The translations under genes were made by a program, and so were the position numbers. A DNA stretch of 13,943 nucleotides. Source: Pseudomonadota bacterium (GTDB taxonomy: Bacteria; Pseudomonadota; Alphaproteobacteria; Ferrovibrionales; Ferrovibrionaceae). The stretch spans positions 1-13,943 of the forward strand of contig JAEYSS010000179.1 in assembly GCA_023434425.1 (NCBI GenBank). Direction: 5' to 3'. The notes beneath the pieces were generated by a model, which did not search any database, had not been told where the DNA came from, and worked only from the letters and a program-made list of their open reading frames with translations. Below, in pieces: positions 1 through 5,881 of the stretch. Within the stretch, counting starts at the first letter, position 1. Each line of letters opens with the position of its first letter.

Positions 1-578
1 TAGGCCTCATCCAGCGCCGGCATCTGCAGCACGCCGGGGTCGAAGATGGCATGCGGTCCGACCAGGCCCTTGTCGGGCAGGCGGTAGCTGTCGTTGGTCG
101 CCTCGATCAGCAGCAGCTTGCTCGGCGTTTTCGGTTCCAGCCGCCACATGGTGCCGCGCGGCAGCATCAGGTAGTCGCCTTCCGAGTAGGTGATATGGCC
201 GAAGTCGCAGAACAGTGACCCCTCGCCGTCATGCACGAAGATCAGCTCGTCGCCGTCGCCGTTGCGCACCAGATGGTCCATCGCCTGCGTCATCAGCAGG
301 TGGCGGTATTTGACATGGGCATTGCCCATCAGCAGCCGCGCCTTCCACGGGCAGTCCACGGCATCGGCAAATTTCGACGTGTCGAAGGCACGCGGTTTCA
401 GCGGGCCTTCCCAGTCGACCCAGCCGGTCGGCGGATTGGCGTGATAGAGATGGGCGGCAGGGCCGAAGAAACCTTCCTTGCCCATCTCGCGCTCATAGGT
501 GCCCTCGGGCAGGGCGACATGGGCCTGCTTTGCGGCGAGACCTTCGCTGTGACTCATCGGGATCCATGTCTTGCCCAT
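1..578 (-). CDS. hmgA: Homogentisate 1,2-dioxygenase, N-terminal 192 residues (gene runs off the left edge)
   Basis: This iron enzyme opens the ring of homogentisate to maleylacetoacetate, the central step of tyrosine and phenylalanine breakdown in the cytoplasm. The visible N-terminal half carries family sequences such as LPEGTYEREMGKEGFFGPA (residues about 24-42), HANPPTGW, and the cupin-like stretch FVHDGEGSLFCDFGHITYSEGDY followed by LPRGTMWRLEP. The iron ligands (two His and one Glu in known enzymes) lie in the C-terminal half and are outside the window, so catalytic integrity cannot be judged. The ATG at 576-578 follows a GGAGGA ribosome binding site. The gene starts 26 bases after the hppD stop on the same strand, so the two are very probably co-transcribed from the hppD promoter. 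The adjacent pathway genes make the identification firm. Confidence 0.93.
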   Translation of the reverse strand, partial: MGKTWIPMSHSEGLAAKQAHVALPEGTYEREMGKEGFFGPAAHLYHANPPTGWVDWEGPLKPRAFDTSKFADAVDCPWKARLLMGNAHVKYRHLLMTQAMDHLVRNGDGDELIFVHDGEGSLFCDFGHITYSEGDYLMLPRGTMWRLEPKTPSKLLLIEATNDSYRLPDKGLVGPHAIFDPGVLQMPALDEA

Positions 579-604
579 GGTGCGTCCTCCGGGGTTTGAT
601 TTTT

Positions 605-1672
605 TCAGTTGGCTTTCAGCACGCCGCGGCGGATCTGGTCGAGTTCGATCGACTCGAACAGCGCCTTGAAGTTGCCTTCGCCGAAACCGTCGTTGCCCTT
701 GCGCTGGATGATCTCGTAGAAAATCGGACCGATGGCGTTTTCGGTGAAGATCTGCAGCAGCAGCCCCTGGCCCTTGGTCGGCGCACCGTCGATCAGGATC
801 TGCAACTCCTTCAGGCGGGCGACATCCTCGCCATGGCCGGGCAGGCGCTCGTCGATCTGGTCAAAATACGTGTCGTTGGTCGACTGGAAGGGCAGATCGC
901 GGCTGCGCAGCTGGCTGACGGTGCTGTAGATGTCGTCGGTGCCCATCGCGACATGCTGGATGCCTTCGCCGTGATAGGCGTTCAGGTATTCGGCGATCTG
1001 CGACTTGTCGTCGGAGCTTTCGTTGATCGGGATGCGGATCTTGCCGCAGGGGCTGGTCATCGCCTTGGACTTCAGGCCGGTCAGCTTGCCTTCGATGTCG
1101 AAATACTTGATCTCGCGGAAATTGAAGAGGCGTTCGTAGAACTCGGCCCATTCGCCCATGCGGCCGCGATGCACGTTATGGGTCAGGTGATCGATATAGG
1201 TGAGGCCGACGCCCTTCGGATTGCGCTCCGCACCGTCGATGGGCACGAAATCGACATCGTAGATGGTGCCACGCTCGCCATAGCGGTCGACCAGGTAGAT
1301 CAGGCTGTCGCCGATACCCTTGATCGCCGGGATATTCAGTTCCATCGGCCCGGCCTGCGCCTCGACGCCCCAGGCGCCGAGTTCGACGGCGCGCTGGTAG
1401 GCCTTCGGCGCGTCTTTCACCCGAAACGCCATGGCGCAGATCGAGGGGCCGTGGATGCGGGCAAAGCTCTGTGCGAAGCTGGCGGGCTCGGCATTGAGAA
1501 TGAAATTGACGTCGCCCTGGCGATAGAGCGTCACGTTTTTGGAACGGTGGCGGGCGACGGCCTGGAAGCCCATGCGTTCGAACAGCGCGGCGAGCTTCGC
1601 GGGTTCGGGGGCGGCATATTCGATGAACTCGAAGCCGTCGGTCTGCATCGGATTGTCGAAAAGGTCGGCCAT
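605..1672 (-). CDS. hppD: 4-Hydroxyphenylpyruvate dioxygenase
   Basis: This Fe(II) dioxygenase converts 4-hydroxyphenylpyruvate to homogentisate, feeding HmgA encoded just downstream. The product is 355 residues, the usual bacterial length. It has two vicinal-oxygen-chelate domains, with the catalytic one in the C-terminal half. The expected 2-His-1-Glu metal triad is visible as His162 in IDHLTHNV, His240 in GEGIQHVAMGTDDI and Glu320 in GPIFYEIIQRKG. The C-terminal GFGEGNFKALFESIELDQ is a family hallmark. I chose the ATG at 1670-1672 because GGGAGGA lies about 8 bases upstream. The same frame stays open to 1747, but that extension crosses the promoter and operator and has no family similarity. 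Expression is probably controlled by the divergent MarR protein through the palindrome at 1722-1741. Confidence 0.97.
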   Translation of the reverse strand: MADLFDNPMQTDGFEFIEYAAPEPAKLAALFERMGFQAVARHRSKNVTLYRQGDVNFILNAEPASFAQSFARIHGPSICAMAFRVKDAPKAYQRAVELGAWGVEAQAGPMELNIPAIKGIGDSLIYLVDRYGERGTIYDVDFVPIDGAERNPKGVGLTYIDHLTHNVHRGRMGEWAEFYERLFNFREIKYFDIEGKLTGLKSKAMTSPCGKIRIPINESSDDKSQIAEYLNAYHGEGIQHVAMGTDDIYSTVSQLRSRDLPFQSTNDTYFDQIDERLPGHGEDVARLKELQILIDGAPTKGQGLLLQIFTENAIGPIFYEIIQRKGNDGFGEGNFKALFESIELDQIRRGVLKAN

Positions 1673-1703
1673 GGAACCTATCCTCCCGGGCACGGAATCG
1701 ATA

Positions 1704-1732
1704 TTGCGGTTGGGATGCATATTAGTTACAAT
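1704..1732 (+). promoter_or_regulatory. Predicted promoter of the MarR-family gene
   Basis: On the plus strand TTGCGG (1704-1709) is separated by 17 bases from TACAAT (1727-1732). The -10 matches the consensus at five of six positions and the -35 at only three. The -10 lies wholly inside the palindrome at 1722-1741, so a protein bound there should also shut off its own gene. Start near 1739, leader about 56 bases. Confidence 0.45.
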
Positions 1733-1747
1733 TGCAACTAAATTCAA
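1719..1747 (-). promoter_or_regulatory. Predicted sigma70-type promoter of hppD-hmgA
   Basis: On the minus strand a -35 TTGAAT (1742-1747) is followed by a 17-base spacer and a -10 TAATAT (1719-1724). Transcription would start near 1712, leaving a leader of about 40 bases before the hppD ATG. The spacer and half of the -10 are covered by the 1722-1741 palindrome, an arrangement that suits steric repression. The boxes are read by eye, not measured. Confidence 0.6.
1722..1741. promoter_or_regulatory. 20-base palindromic operator between hppD and the MarR gene
   Basis: The sequence TTAGTTACAATTGCAACTAA is an inverted repeat of TTAGTTRCAA half-sites, broken only at one symmetric pair (A/G). Its size, AT-rich character and place between a MarR gene and its divergent neighbour fit the 16-20-base palindromes typical of MarR-family dimers. 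It overlaps the -10 of both predicted promoters. That the neighbouring MarR protein binds it is inference from position. Confidence 0.75.
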
Positions 1748-1794
1748 GCGCGGCCGTAGCGGATCGCTGCCGGTGTGATTTGGAAGCAGGGGGA

Positions 1795-2250
1795 ATGGCC
1801 CGGACTATGGCTAAGGCTGCACTGCATCTGGAAAAATTCCTGCCCTACCGGCTGTCGGTGGTGACCAACCGCATCTCAGGTGCGCTGTCGCGCCACTATG
1901 CCGACCGCTTCGGCATCGGCATTCCCGAATGGCGCGTGATCGCCAATCTCGGCCGCACGCCGGGCCTGACCGCCAACGAGGTGGTCGAGCGTTCGGCGAT
2001 GGACAAGGTGACGGTGAGCCGCGCCGTGGCGGCGCTGGAGCAGAAGGGCCTGCTGACGCGCGAGCGGGACAGCGGCGACAAGCGCAAGTCGCGGCTGACG
2101 CTGTCGGGCAAGGGGCAGACGGTCTATGCCGAGATCGCGCCGCTGGCGCTCGGCTTCGAGCGCGAGCTTCTCACGGCGCTGACGGGCGAGGAAGTGGCCC
2201 AGCTCGACCGCATCATCGACAGGCTGAACGCGAAGATGGACAGCCGGTAG
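1795..2250 (+). CDS. MarR-family transcriptional regulator, probable repressor of hppD-hmgA
   Basis: The protein is 151 residues, normal for a MarR winged-helix dimer. A helical N-terminus (about 10-40) leads to the DNA-binding domain. The recognition helix is in MDKVTVSRAVAALEQKGLL (about 69-87) and the wing in RERDSGDKRKSRLTLSGKG (about 89-107), which has the family's D-x-R-x3-L-T-L-x3-G pattern. A C-terminal dimerisation helix follows. The start is uncertain. The ATG at 1795 has GGAAG eight bases upstream, while an in-frame ATG at 1807 has AGGGGGA about 12 bases upstream. The frame is open back to 1732, but that reading overlaps the operator. Divergence from hppD and the shared palindrome suggest it represses tyrosine catabolism and itself. 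Its inducer would plausibly be a pathway intermediate such as homogentisate or 4-hydroxyphenylpyruvate, but this is inference. Confidence 0.92.
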   Translation: MARTMAKAALHLEKFLPYRLSVVTNRISGALSRHYADRFGIGIPEWRVIANLGRTPGLTANEVVERSAMDKVTVSRAVAALEQKGLLTRERDSGDKRKSRLTLSGKGQTVYAEIAPLALGFERELLTALTGEEVAQLDRIIDRLNAKMDSR

Positions 2251-2257
2251 GCTGCAC

Positions 2258-2887
2258 TCACTCCGACGTCGGCGGGGTGACCTGTTTCTGCTGCTGGGCG
2301 GCGACCTTGGCTTCGAAATTCTTCTTGCCGCGGCGGTGCACGAAGAACAGCACCGTGCCGACCACCGCGAAGATGCCCAGCATGATCAGGCCGAAATCCT
2401 TGGCGATATCGCCCAGCACCGCTTCGAAGGCGACGCCGAGCAGGTAGCCGCCCCAGGAAAACGCATTGGCCCACAGGCCGGCGGCGATGAAGTTCAGCGC
2501 GGCGAAGCGCGGCCAGGAAATCAGGCTCATGCCCATGGCGAGCGAGGAGAAGTTGCGCACGCCGTAGATGAAGCGGAAGCTGAGGATGAAGCCGACATGG
2601 TATTTGTGCAGCATGTCGAGCGCGACGTTGACGCCGCCCTGCAGGCGCGGAAAGCGCTTCAGCAGCCTGTGGCCGTATTTGCGGCCGATCCAGAAATAGA
2701 GCTGGTCGCCGCAGAAGCTGCCAAGCCAGGCCGCGGCGATCAGCCAGTACATATGCAGCAGGCCCTGGCTGGCCGCAGCGCCGGCGAAGATTACGAACGT
2801 CTCGCCTTCCAGGAAGGTCCAGATGAAGGTGATGACGTAAAACCACTCACGATACTGCTGGATCAGGGCGTAAATATCGATGTCCAC
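2258..2887 (-). CDS. DedA-family (VTT domain) inner-membrane protein
   Basis: This 209-residue multi-spanning membrane protein belongs to the DedA/VTT (SNARE-associated) family. Members studied elsewhere act in proton-dependent membrane homeostasis and lipid flipping. Visible family features are TFLEGETFVIFAGAAA (about 24-39) with acidic residues in a re-entrant segment, GDQLYFWIGRKYG (60-72), and FRFIYGVRNFSSLAMG (104-119) with the paired arginines R105 and R111. The last membrane span is about 165-183, followed by a basic, Gln-rich tail. The frame begins with GTG at 2885-2887, since no ATG lies upstream of Met46. GAGG sits about 10 bases before it. The gene follows thiSG by 20 bases on the same strand and probably shares its transcript, though no functional link to thiamine is evident. 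It converges on the MarR gene with only 7 bases between stops. Confidence 0.9.
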   Translation of the reverse strand: MDIDIYALIQQYREWFYVITFIWTFLEGETFVIFAGAAASQGLLHMYWLIAAAWLGSFCGDQLYFWIGRKYGHRLLKRFPRLQGGVNVALDMLHKYHVGFILSFRFIYGVRNFSSLAMGMSLISWPRFAALNFIAAGLWANAFSWGGYLLGVAFEAVLGDIAKDFGLIMLGIFAVVGTVLFFVHRRGKKNFEAKVAAQQQKQVTPPTSE

Positions 2888-2907
2888 GGTCGCTCAGCCT
2901 CGTGCGG

Positions 2908-3891
2908 TCATATCAGGCCGGCGAGCGGCGAAGAGGGATCGGCATAGAGTTTCTTCGGCATGCGGCCGGCCTGGTAGGCCAGCCGGCCGGCCTCGATCGC
3001 CAGCTTCATGGCGCGCGCCATGCGGATCGGGTCTTTCGCTTCGGCAATCGCCGTATTCATCAGCACGCCGTCGCAGCCCAGCTCCATCGCCACGGCTGCG
3101 TCGGACGCCGTGCCGACGCCGGCATCGACCAGCACCGGCACTTTGGCATTCTCGATGATGATGCGGATGGTGACCGGATTCTGCAGGCCGAGGCCGGAGC
3201 CGATGGGGGCGGCCAGCGGCATGATCGCGCAGGCGCCGAGGTCTTCCAGCTTCTTCGCCGCGATCGGATCGTCGGCGCAGTAGACCATCACGTCGAAGCC
3301 GTCCTTGACCAGCGCCCTGGTGGCTTCCAGCGTGGCTTCCATATCGGGATAGAGTGTCTTCTGGTCGCCCAGCACCTCGAGCTTGACCAGCTTCCAGCCG
3401 CCGGCCTCGCGCGCCAGCCGCAGGGTGCGCACCGCATCGTCGGCGGTGAAGCAGCCGGCGGTGTTGGGCAGGTAGGTGTATTTTTTCGGATCGACATAAT
3501 CGACCAGCATCGGCTTGTTGCGGTCGGTGACATTCACGCGCCGCACGGCGACGGTGACGATCTCGGCGCCCGACGCCTCGATGGCCAGCCTGGTCTCCTC
3601 GAAATCCTTGTACTTGCCGGTGCCCACGAGGAGCCGCGAGCGGAAGCGCTGGCCCGCCACTTCGAAATAGTCGTCGTCTCTGAGAGGCGCGTTGCCGCCG
3701 CCGATGAAATGCACGATCTCGATCTTGTCGCCGTCGTTCAGCCCGGTGGCGCCATAGGCGGAGCGCGGGACGATTTCGCGGTTCAGCTCGATGGCGATCT
3801 TGCGCGCATCGAGTTCAAGCGACGCCAGCAGCTCGGCCACCGTGGCCGCGCCGGTCATGTCCCGCATTTCGCCGTTGATCGTCAGGCGCAT
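2908..3891 (-). CDS. thiSG: Fused sulfur carrier ThiS / thiazole synthase ThiG
   Basis: One 327-residue frame joins two thiamine-thiazole proteins that are separate in most bacteria. Residues 1-66 are a ThiS-like beta-grasp domain ending in HFIGGG (61-66). Residues about 70-327 are ThiG, which condenses 1-deoxyxylulose 5-phosphate, dehydroglycine and sulfur from ThiS thiocarboxylate into the thiazole ring. ThiG hallmarks are VGTGKYKDFEET (89-100), PNTAGCFTADDA (142-153), the Schiff-base lysine in KLEVLGD (Lys170), PIGSGLGL (229-236), VLVDAGVGTASDA (253-265) and GCDGVLMNTAIA (272-283). The fusion leaves the Gly-Gly inside the chain, whereas stand-alone ThiS needs a free C-terminal Gly. Fused forms are already annotated in other alphaproteobacteria. 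I chose the ATG at 3889-3891. The frame extends to a TTG at 3918, but that adds nothing ThiS-like. A weak SD (AGGG) lies about 12 bases upstream. ThiF, ThiO/ThiH and ThiE are not in the window. Confidence 0.95.
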   Translation of the reverse strand: MRLTINGEMRDMTGAATVAELLASLELDARKIAIELNREIVPRSAYGATGLNDGDKIEIVHFIGGGNAPLRDDDYFEVAGQRFRSRLLVGTGKYKDFEETRLAIEASGAEIVTVAVRRVNVTDRNKPMLVDYVDPKKYTYLPNTAGCFTADDAVRTLRLAREAGGWKLVKLEVLGDQKTLYPDMEATLEATRALVKDGFDVMVYCADDPIAAKKLEDLGACAIMPLAAPIGSGLGLQNPVTIRIIIENAKVPVLVDAGVGTASDAAVAMELGCDGVLMNTAIAEAKDPIRMARAMKLAIEAGRLAYQAGRMPKKLYADPSSPLAGLI

Positions 3892-3901
3892 TCTCGACTC
3901 T

Positions 3902-3942
3902 ACCCTGCTGGCCCCCAAAACGCCGGCCTTTGCGGCCAGGGT
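3902..3942 (-). promoter_or_regulatory. Possible switching hairpins in the thiSG leader
   Basis: In the leftward transcript the bases from 3942 to 3934 (ACCCTGGCC) can pair with 3913-3902 (GGCCAGCAGGGT), giving nine pairs with a three-base bulge. This would bury the AGGG that serves as thiSG ribosome binding site. Four of the same bases (3937-3934) can instead pair with GGCC at 3928-3925 in a small hairpin, so the two folds exclude each other. This is seen complementarity only. In DNA this GC-rich it may be chance, and no thiamine-pyrophosphate aptamer consensus was found upstream. Confidence 0.25.
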
Positions 3943-4011
3943 CTTTGCCCGATGCCGTTCGGCCCGATACCCCCGCTCAGTCCGGCTCAGCCAGCCCGTC
4001 CGCTTTGGAGC

Positions 4012-4032
4012 CGCCCCCGTCAGATGGGGGCG
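4012..4032. other. Perfect 7-base-pair GC hairpin between thiSG and maiA
   Basis: CGCCCCC (4012-4018) and GGGGGCG (4026-4032) are exact inverted repeats around a 7-base loop. No run of T follows on either strand, so it is not a standard intrinsic terminator. It lies in the 3892-4159 space between two divergent genes, which otherwise shows only the maiA promoter at its right end and the possible leader fold at its left end. Confidence 0.3.
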
Positions 4033-4109
4033 CCGCGGAGCGCAGACAATAGAGCGCCGCGCACAGCCGCGGCAACCCTTTCGGATGACCGCCGACTTCC
4101 ACCAAGGCT

Positions 4110-4138
4110 TTGTAACACAACGGCGACTGGGCTAGAAT
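4110..4138 (+). promoter_or_regulatory. Predicted sigma70-type promoter of maiA
   Basis: TTGTAA (4110-4115), a 17-base spacer and TAGAAT (4133-4138) form a good promoter by eye. Transcription should start near 4145, so the leader is only about 15 bases and consists almost entirely of the strong ribosome binding site AGGAGGAGG (4146-4154). The -35 overlaps TTGTAAC (4110-4116), the same seven bases as one half-site of the hppD/marR palindrome. Confidence 0.6.
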
Positions 4139-4159
4139 CCCGGTCAGGAGGAGGCAAGC

Positions 4160-4801
4160 ATGCTGCTGTACGGTTATTTCCGGTCCTCGGCCGCTTACCG
4201 GGTCAGGATCGCGCTCAATCTCAAGGGCCTCGCCTACGATCAGACCTTTGTCCATCTTGCCAGGCTGGAGCAGCTTGCCGAGAGCTTTGCCGCGATCAAT
4301 CCGCAGAAGCTGCTGCCCGTGCTGAAGACCGACAGCGGCCAGCTTCTGACGCAGTCGCTGGCCATCATCGAATATCTGGAAGAGACCCATCCGCAGCCGG
4401 CACTGCTGCCGAAGGATCCGCTGGAACGTGCCCGGGTGCGGGCGCTGGCGCTGGCGGTGGCCTGCGAAATCCACCCGATCAACAATCCCCGCGTATTGCG
4501 TTACCTCACCGGCAAGCTGGGGGTCAGCGAGGCGCAGAGGGACGACTGGTACCGCCACTGGGTGGAAGAGGGATTGCAGGCCGTGGAGCAGATGCTGGTC
4601 TCCAGCCCGCAGACCGGCCGCTTCTGCCATGGCGACAGCCCGACGCTCGCCGATCTCTGCCTGGTGCCCCAGGTTGCCAATGGCCGGCGCTTCAAGGCCG
4701 ACCTGTCGGGCTGCCCGACCGTGGTGCGCATCGACGCCGAATGCCAGACGCTGAAGGCCTTCGCCGATGCCGCCCCGGCCAACCAGCCGGATGCCGAATA
4801 A
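4160..4801 (+). CDS. maiA: Maleylacetoacetate isomerase (zeta-class glutathione transferase)
   Basis: It isomerises maleylacetoacetate to fumarylacetoacetate with glutathione as cofactor, the step directly after HmgA in tyrosine breakdown. The 213-residue length fits the family. The N-terminal thioredoxin-fold domain carries the zeta-class signature RSSAAYRVRIALNLKGL (8-24), with Ala where eukaryotic members have Cys. QSLAIIEYLEE (65-75) forms the glutathione gamma-glutamyl site. The helical C-terminal domain has CEIHPINNPRVLRYL (102-116) and GDSPTLADLCLVPQVANGRRF (158-178), both class hallmarks. The ATG follows a near-perfect ribosome binding site (AGGAGGAGG at 4146-4154) and its own promoter. 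It is encoded on the opposite strand from hppD-hmgA and 2.5 kb away, with dedA and thiSG between. Its 3' end overlaps the next gene by 11 bases, so maiA leads a probable three-gene operon. Confidence 0.95.
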   Translation: MLLYGYFRSSAAYRVRIALNLKGLAYDQTFVHLARLEQLAESFAAINPQKLLPVLKTDSGQLLTQSLAIIEYLEETHPQPALLPKDPLERARVRALALAVACEIHPINNPRVLRYLTGKLGVSEAQRDDWYRHWVEEGLQAVEQMLVSSPQTGRFCHGDSPTLADLCLVPQVANGRRFKADLSGCPTVVRIDAECQTLKAFADAAPANQPDAE

Positions 4802-5870
4802 GCGGATGCTGCTGCGCGCCGCCAGCCGCCGTGTCTGCAACCGCCGGGGGGCCGTCCAGGGCGTCGCCCTGCTGTTCGGTGTCTTCCTGCTGCTTGGTCA
4901 TCTGCCGGCCGCCGCGCAGACACAGATCAACATGCTGCGCATCGGCACCGGCGGGCAGAGCGGCACATATTTTCCGATCGGCAGCCTGATCGCCGGGGCG
5001 GTCAGCGACATGCCGATCGGCCCGGGCTGCAACTCGTCCGATGCGCAGAATGGCCGCTGCGGCGTGCCCGGGCTGGTGGCGGTGGCGCAGACCTCGAACG
5101 GTTCGGTCGCCAATGCCGCCGGCCTGCAGAATGGCGAAATCGAGATGGCGCTGGTGCAGGCCGATGTCGCGGACTGGGCCTTCAACGGACGGGAAATCTT
5201 CGCCGGCAAGGGCAGGCATGATCGCCTGCGCTTCGTCGCGCATCTCTATTCCGAGGCGATGCATGTGGTGGTGCGGCGCGAGGCGCGCATCACCGCCGTG
5301 GGCGATCTGCGCAGCCGCAGCGTGGCGATGGATGAACCGGGATCGGGCACGCTGGTGCATGTGCGCAACCTGCTCGGCGCCTATCGGCTGTCGGAGGCCG
5401 ATCTGCATCCGGCCTATATCAAGCCCGACCTGGCGCTGCCGCGCCTGCTGACCGGCCGGCTGGATGCATTTTTCATCGTGGCCGGCTGGCCGACCAAGGC
5501 AGTCGGCGAGGCGCTGGCCGGCGGCGAGGCCAGTCTTGTCGGCGTCGAGGCCGAGGCGGCCAACCGCCTGGTGCGGCAGAATCCCTTTCTCAGCTACGGG
5601 CAGATTCCTGCCGGCACCTATCCGGGCCAGAGCGCTGCGGTCGGCAGCCTGATGGTGGGTGCGCAGCTGATTGCGCGCGCGGATCTGACGGATGATCGCG
5701 TGCAGGCCGTGCTGGAGGCGCTGTGGAGCCAGCGTGGCCAGGCTATGCTGATCGCCGGCCATCCGCGCGGCGCCGATATCCGTTTCGCCGATGCCCTGAC
5801 CGGCCGCAGCCTGCCGCTGCATTCCGGCGCCGAGCGCTTCTATCGCGCCCGCGGCAGCCTGGCCAACTGA
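4791..5870 (+). CDS. TAXI-family periplasmic solute-binding protein
   Basis: This secreted 359-residue protein resembles the TAXI class of TRAP-transporter binding proteins. An N-terminal signal peptide has Arg-rich residues up to about 19, a hydrophobic core at 22-37 and probable cleavage after Ala-Ala-Ala (about 40-42). The mature part opens with LRIGTGGQSGTYFPIGSLIA (49-68), the TAXI ligand-site signature. Next come a Cys80-Cys90 pair in GCNSSDAQNGRCGVPG that could form a disulfide in the periplasm, and VAVAQTSNGSVANAAGL. The start is open. ATG 4791 overlaps the maiA stop by 11 bases and ATG 4806 lies just after it. Neither has a clear ribosome binding site, which suggests translational coupling to maiA. 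No TRAP membrane subunit is nearby. A histidine kinase begins 11 bases downstream, so a role as ligand-capturing partner of that sensor is plausible. The ligand is unknown. Confidence 0.9.
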   Translation: MPNKRMLLRAASRRVCNRRGAVQGVALLFGVFLLLGHLPAAAQTQINMLRIGTGGQSGTYFPIGSLIAGAVSDMPIGPGCNSSDAQNGRCGVPGLVAVAQTSNGSVANAAGLQNGEIEMALVQADVADWAFNGREIFAGKGRHDRLRFVAHLYSEAMHVVVRREARITAVGDLRSRSVAMDEPGSGTLVHVRNLLGAYRLSEADLHPAYIKPDLALPRLLTGRLDAFFIVAGWPTKAVGEALAGGEASLVGVEAEAANRLVRQNPFLSYGQIPAGTYPGQSAAVGSLMVGAQLIARADLTDDRVQAVLEALWSQRGQAMLIAGHPRGADIRFADALTGRSLPLHSGAERFYRARGSLAN

Positions 5871-5881
5871 GCCGCACCTGT

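Noticed and set aside
530..1741. 403-codon plus-strand frame opposite hppD
   Set aside because: It mirrors the hppD coding sequence and has no domain. The hppD frame has an intact metal triad and ribosome binding site.
2263..2272. Perfect 10-base palindrome CCGACGTCGG at the dedA 3' end
   Set aside because: It lies in the coding sequence of the last dedA codons, is short, and is likely to occur by chance in this base composition.
3892..4100. Thiamine-pyrophosphate riboswitch upstream of thiSG
   Set aside because: A GGCTGAG and a CGAACGGCATCGGG stretch loosely recall the aptamer. The highly conserved CTGATC-GG-TAAT-CC-GCG core and the following AGGGA are absent.
2902..4989. Long plus-strand open frame (about 695 codons) across thiSG and maiA
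   Set aside because: It is antisense to thiSG and out of frame with maiA, with composition typical of shadow frames. No family resemblance.
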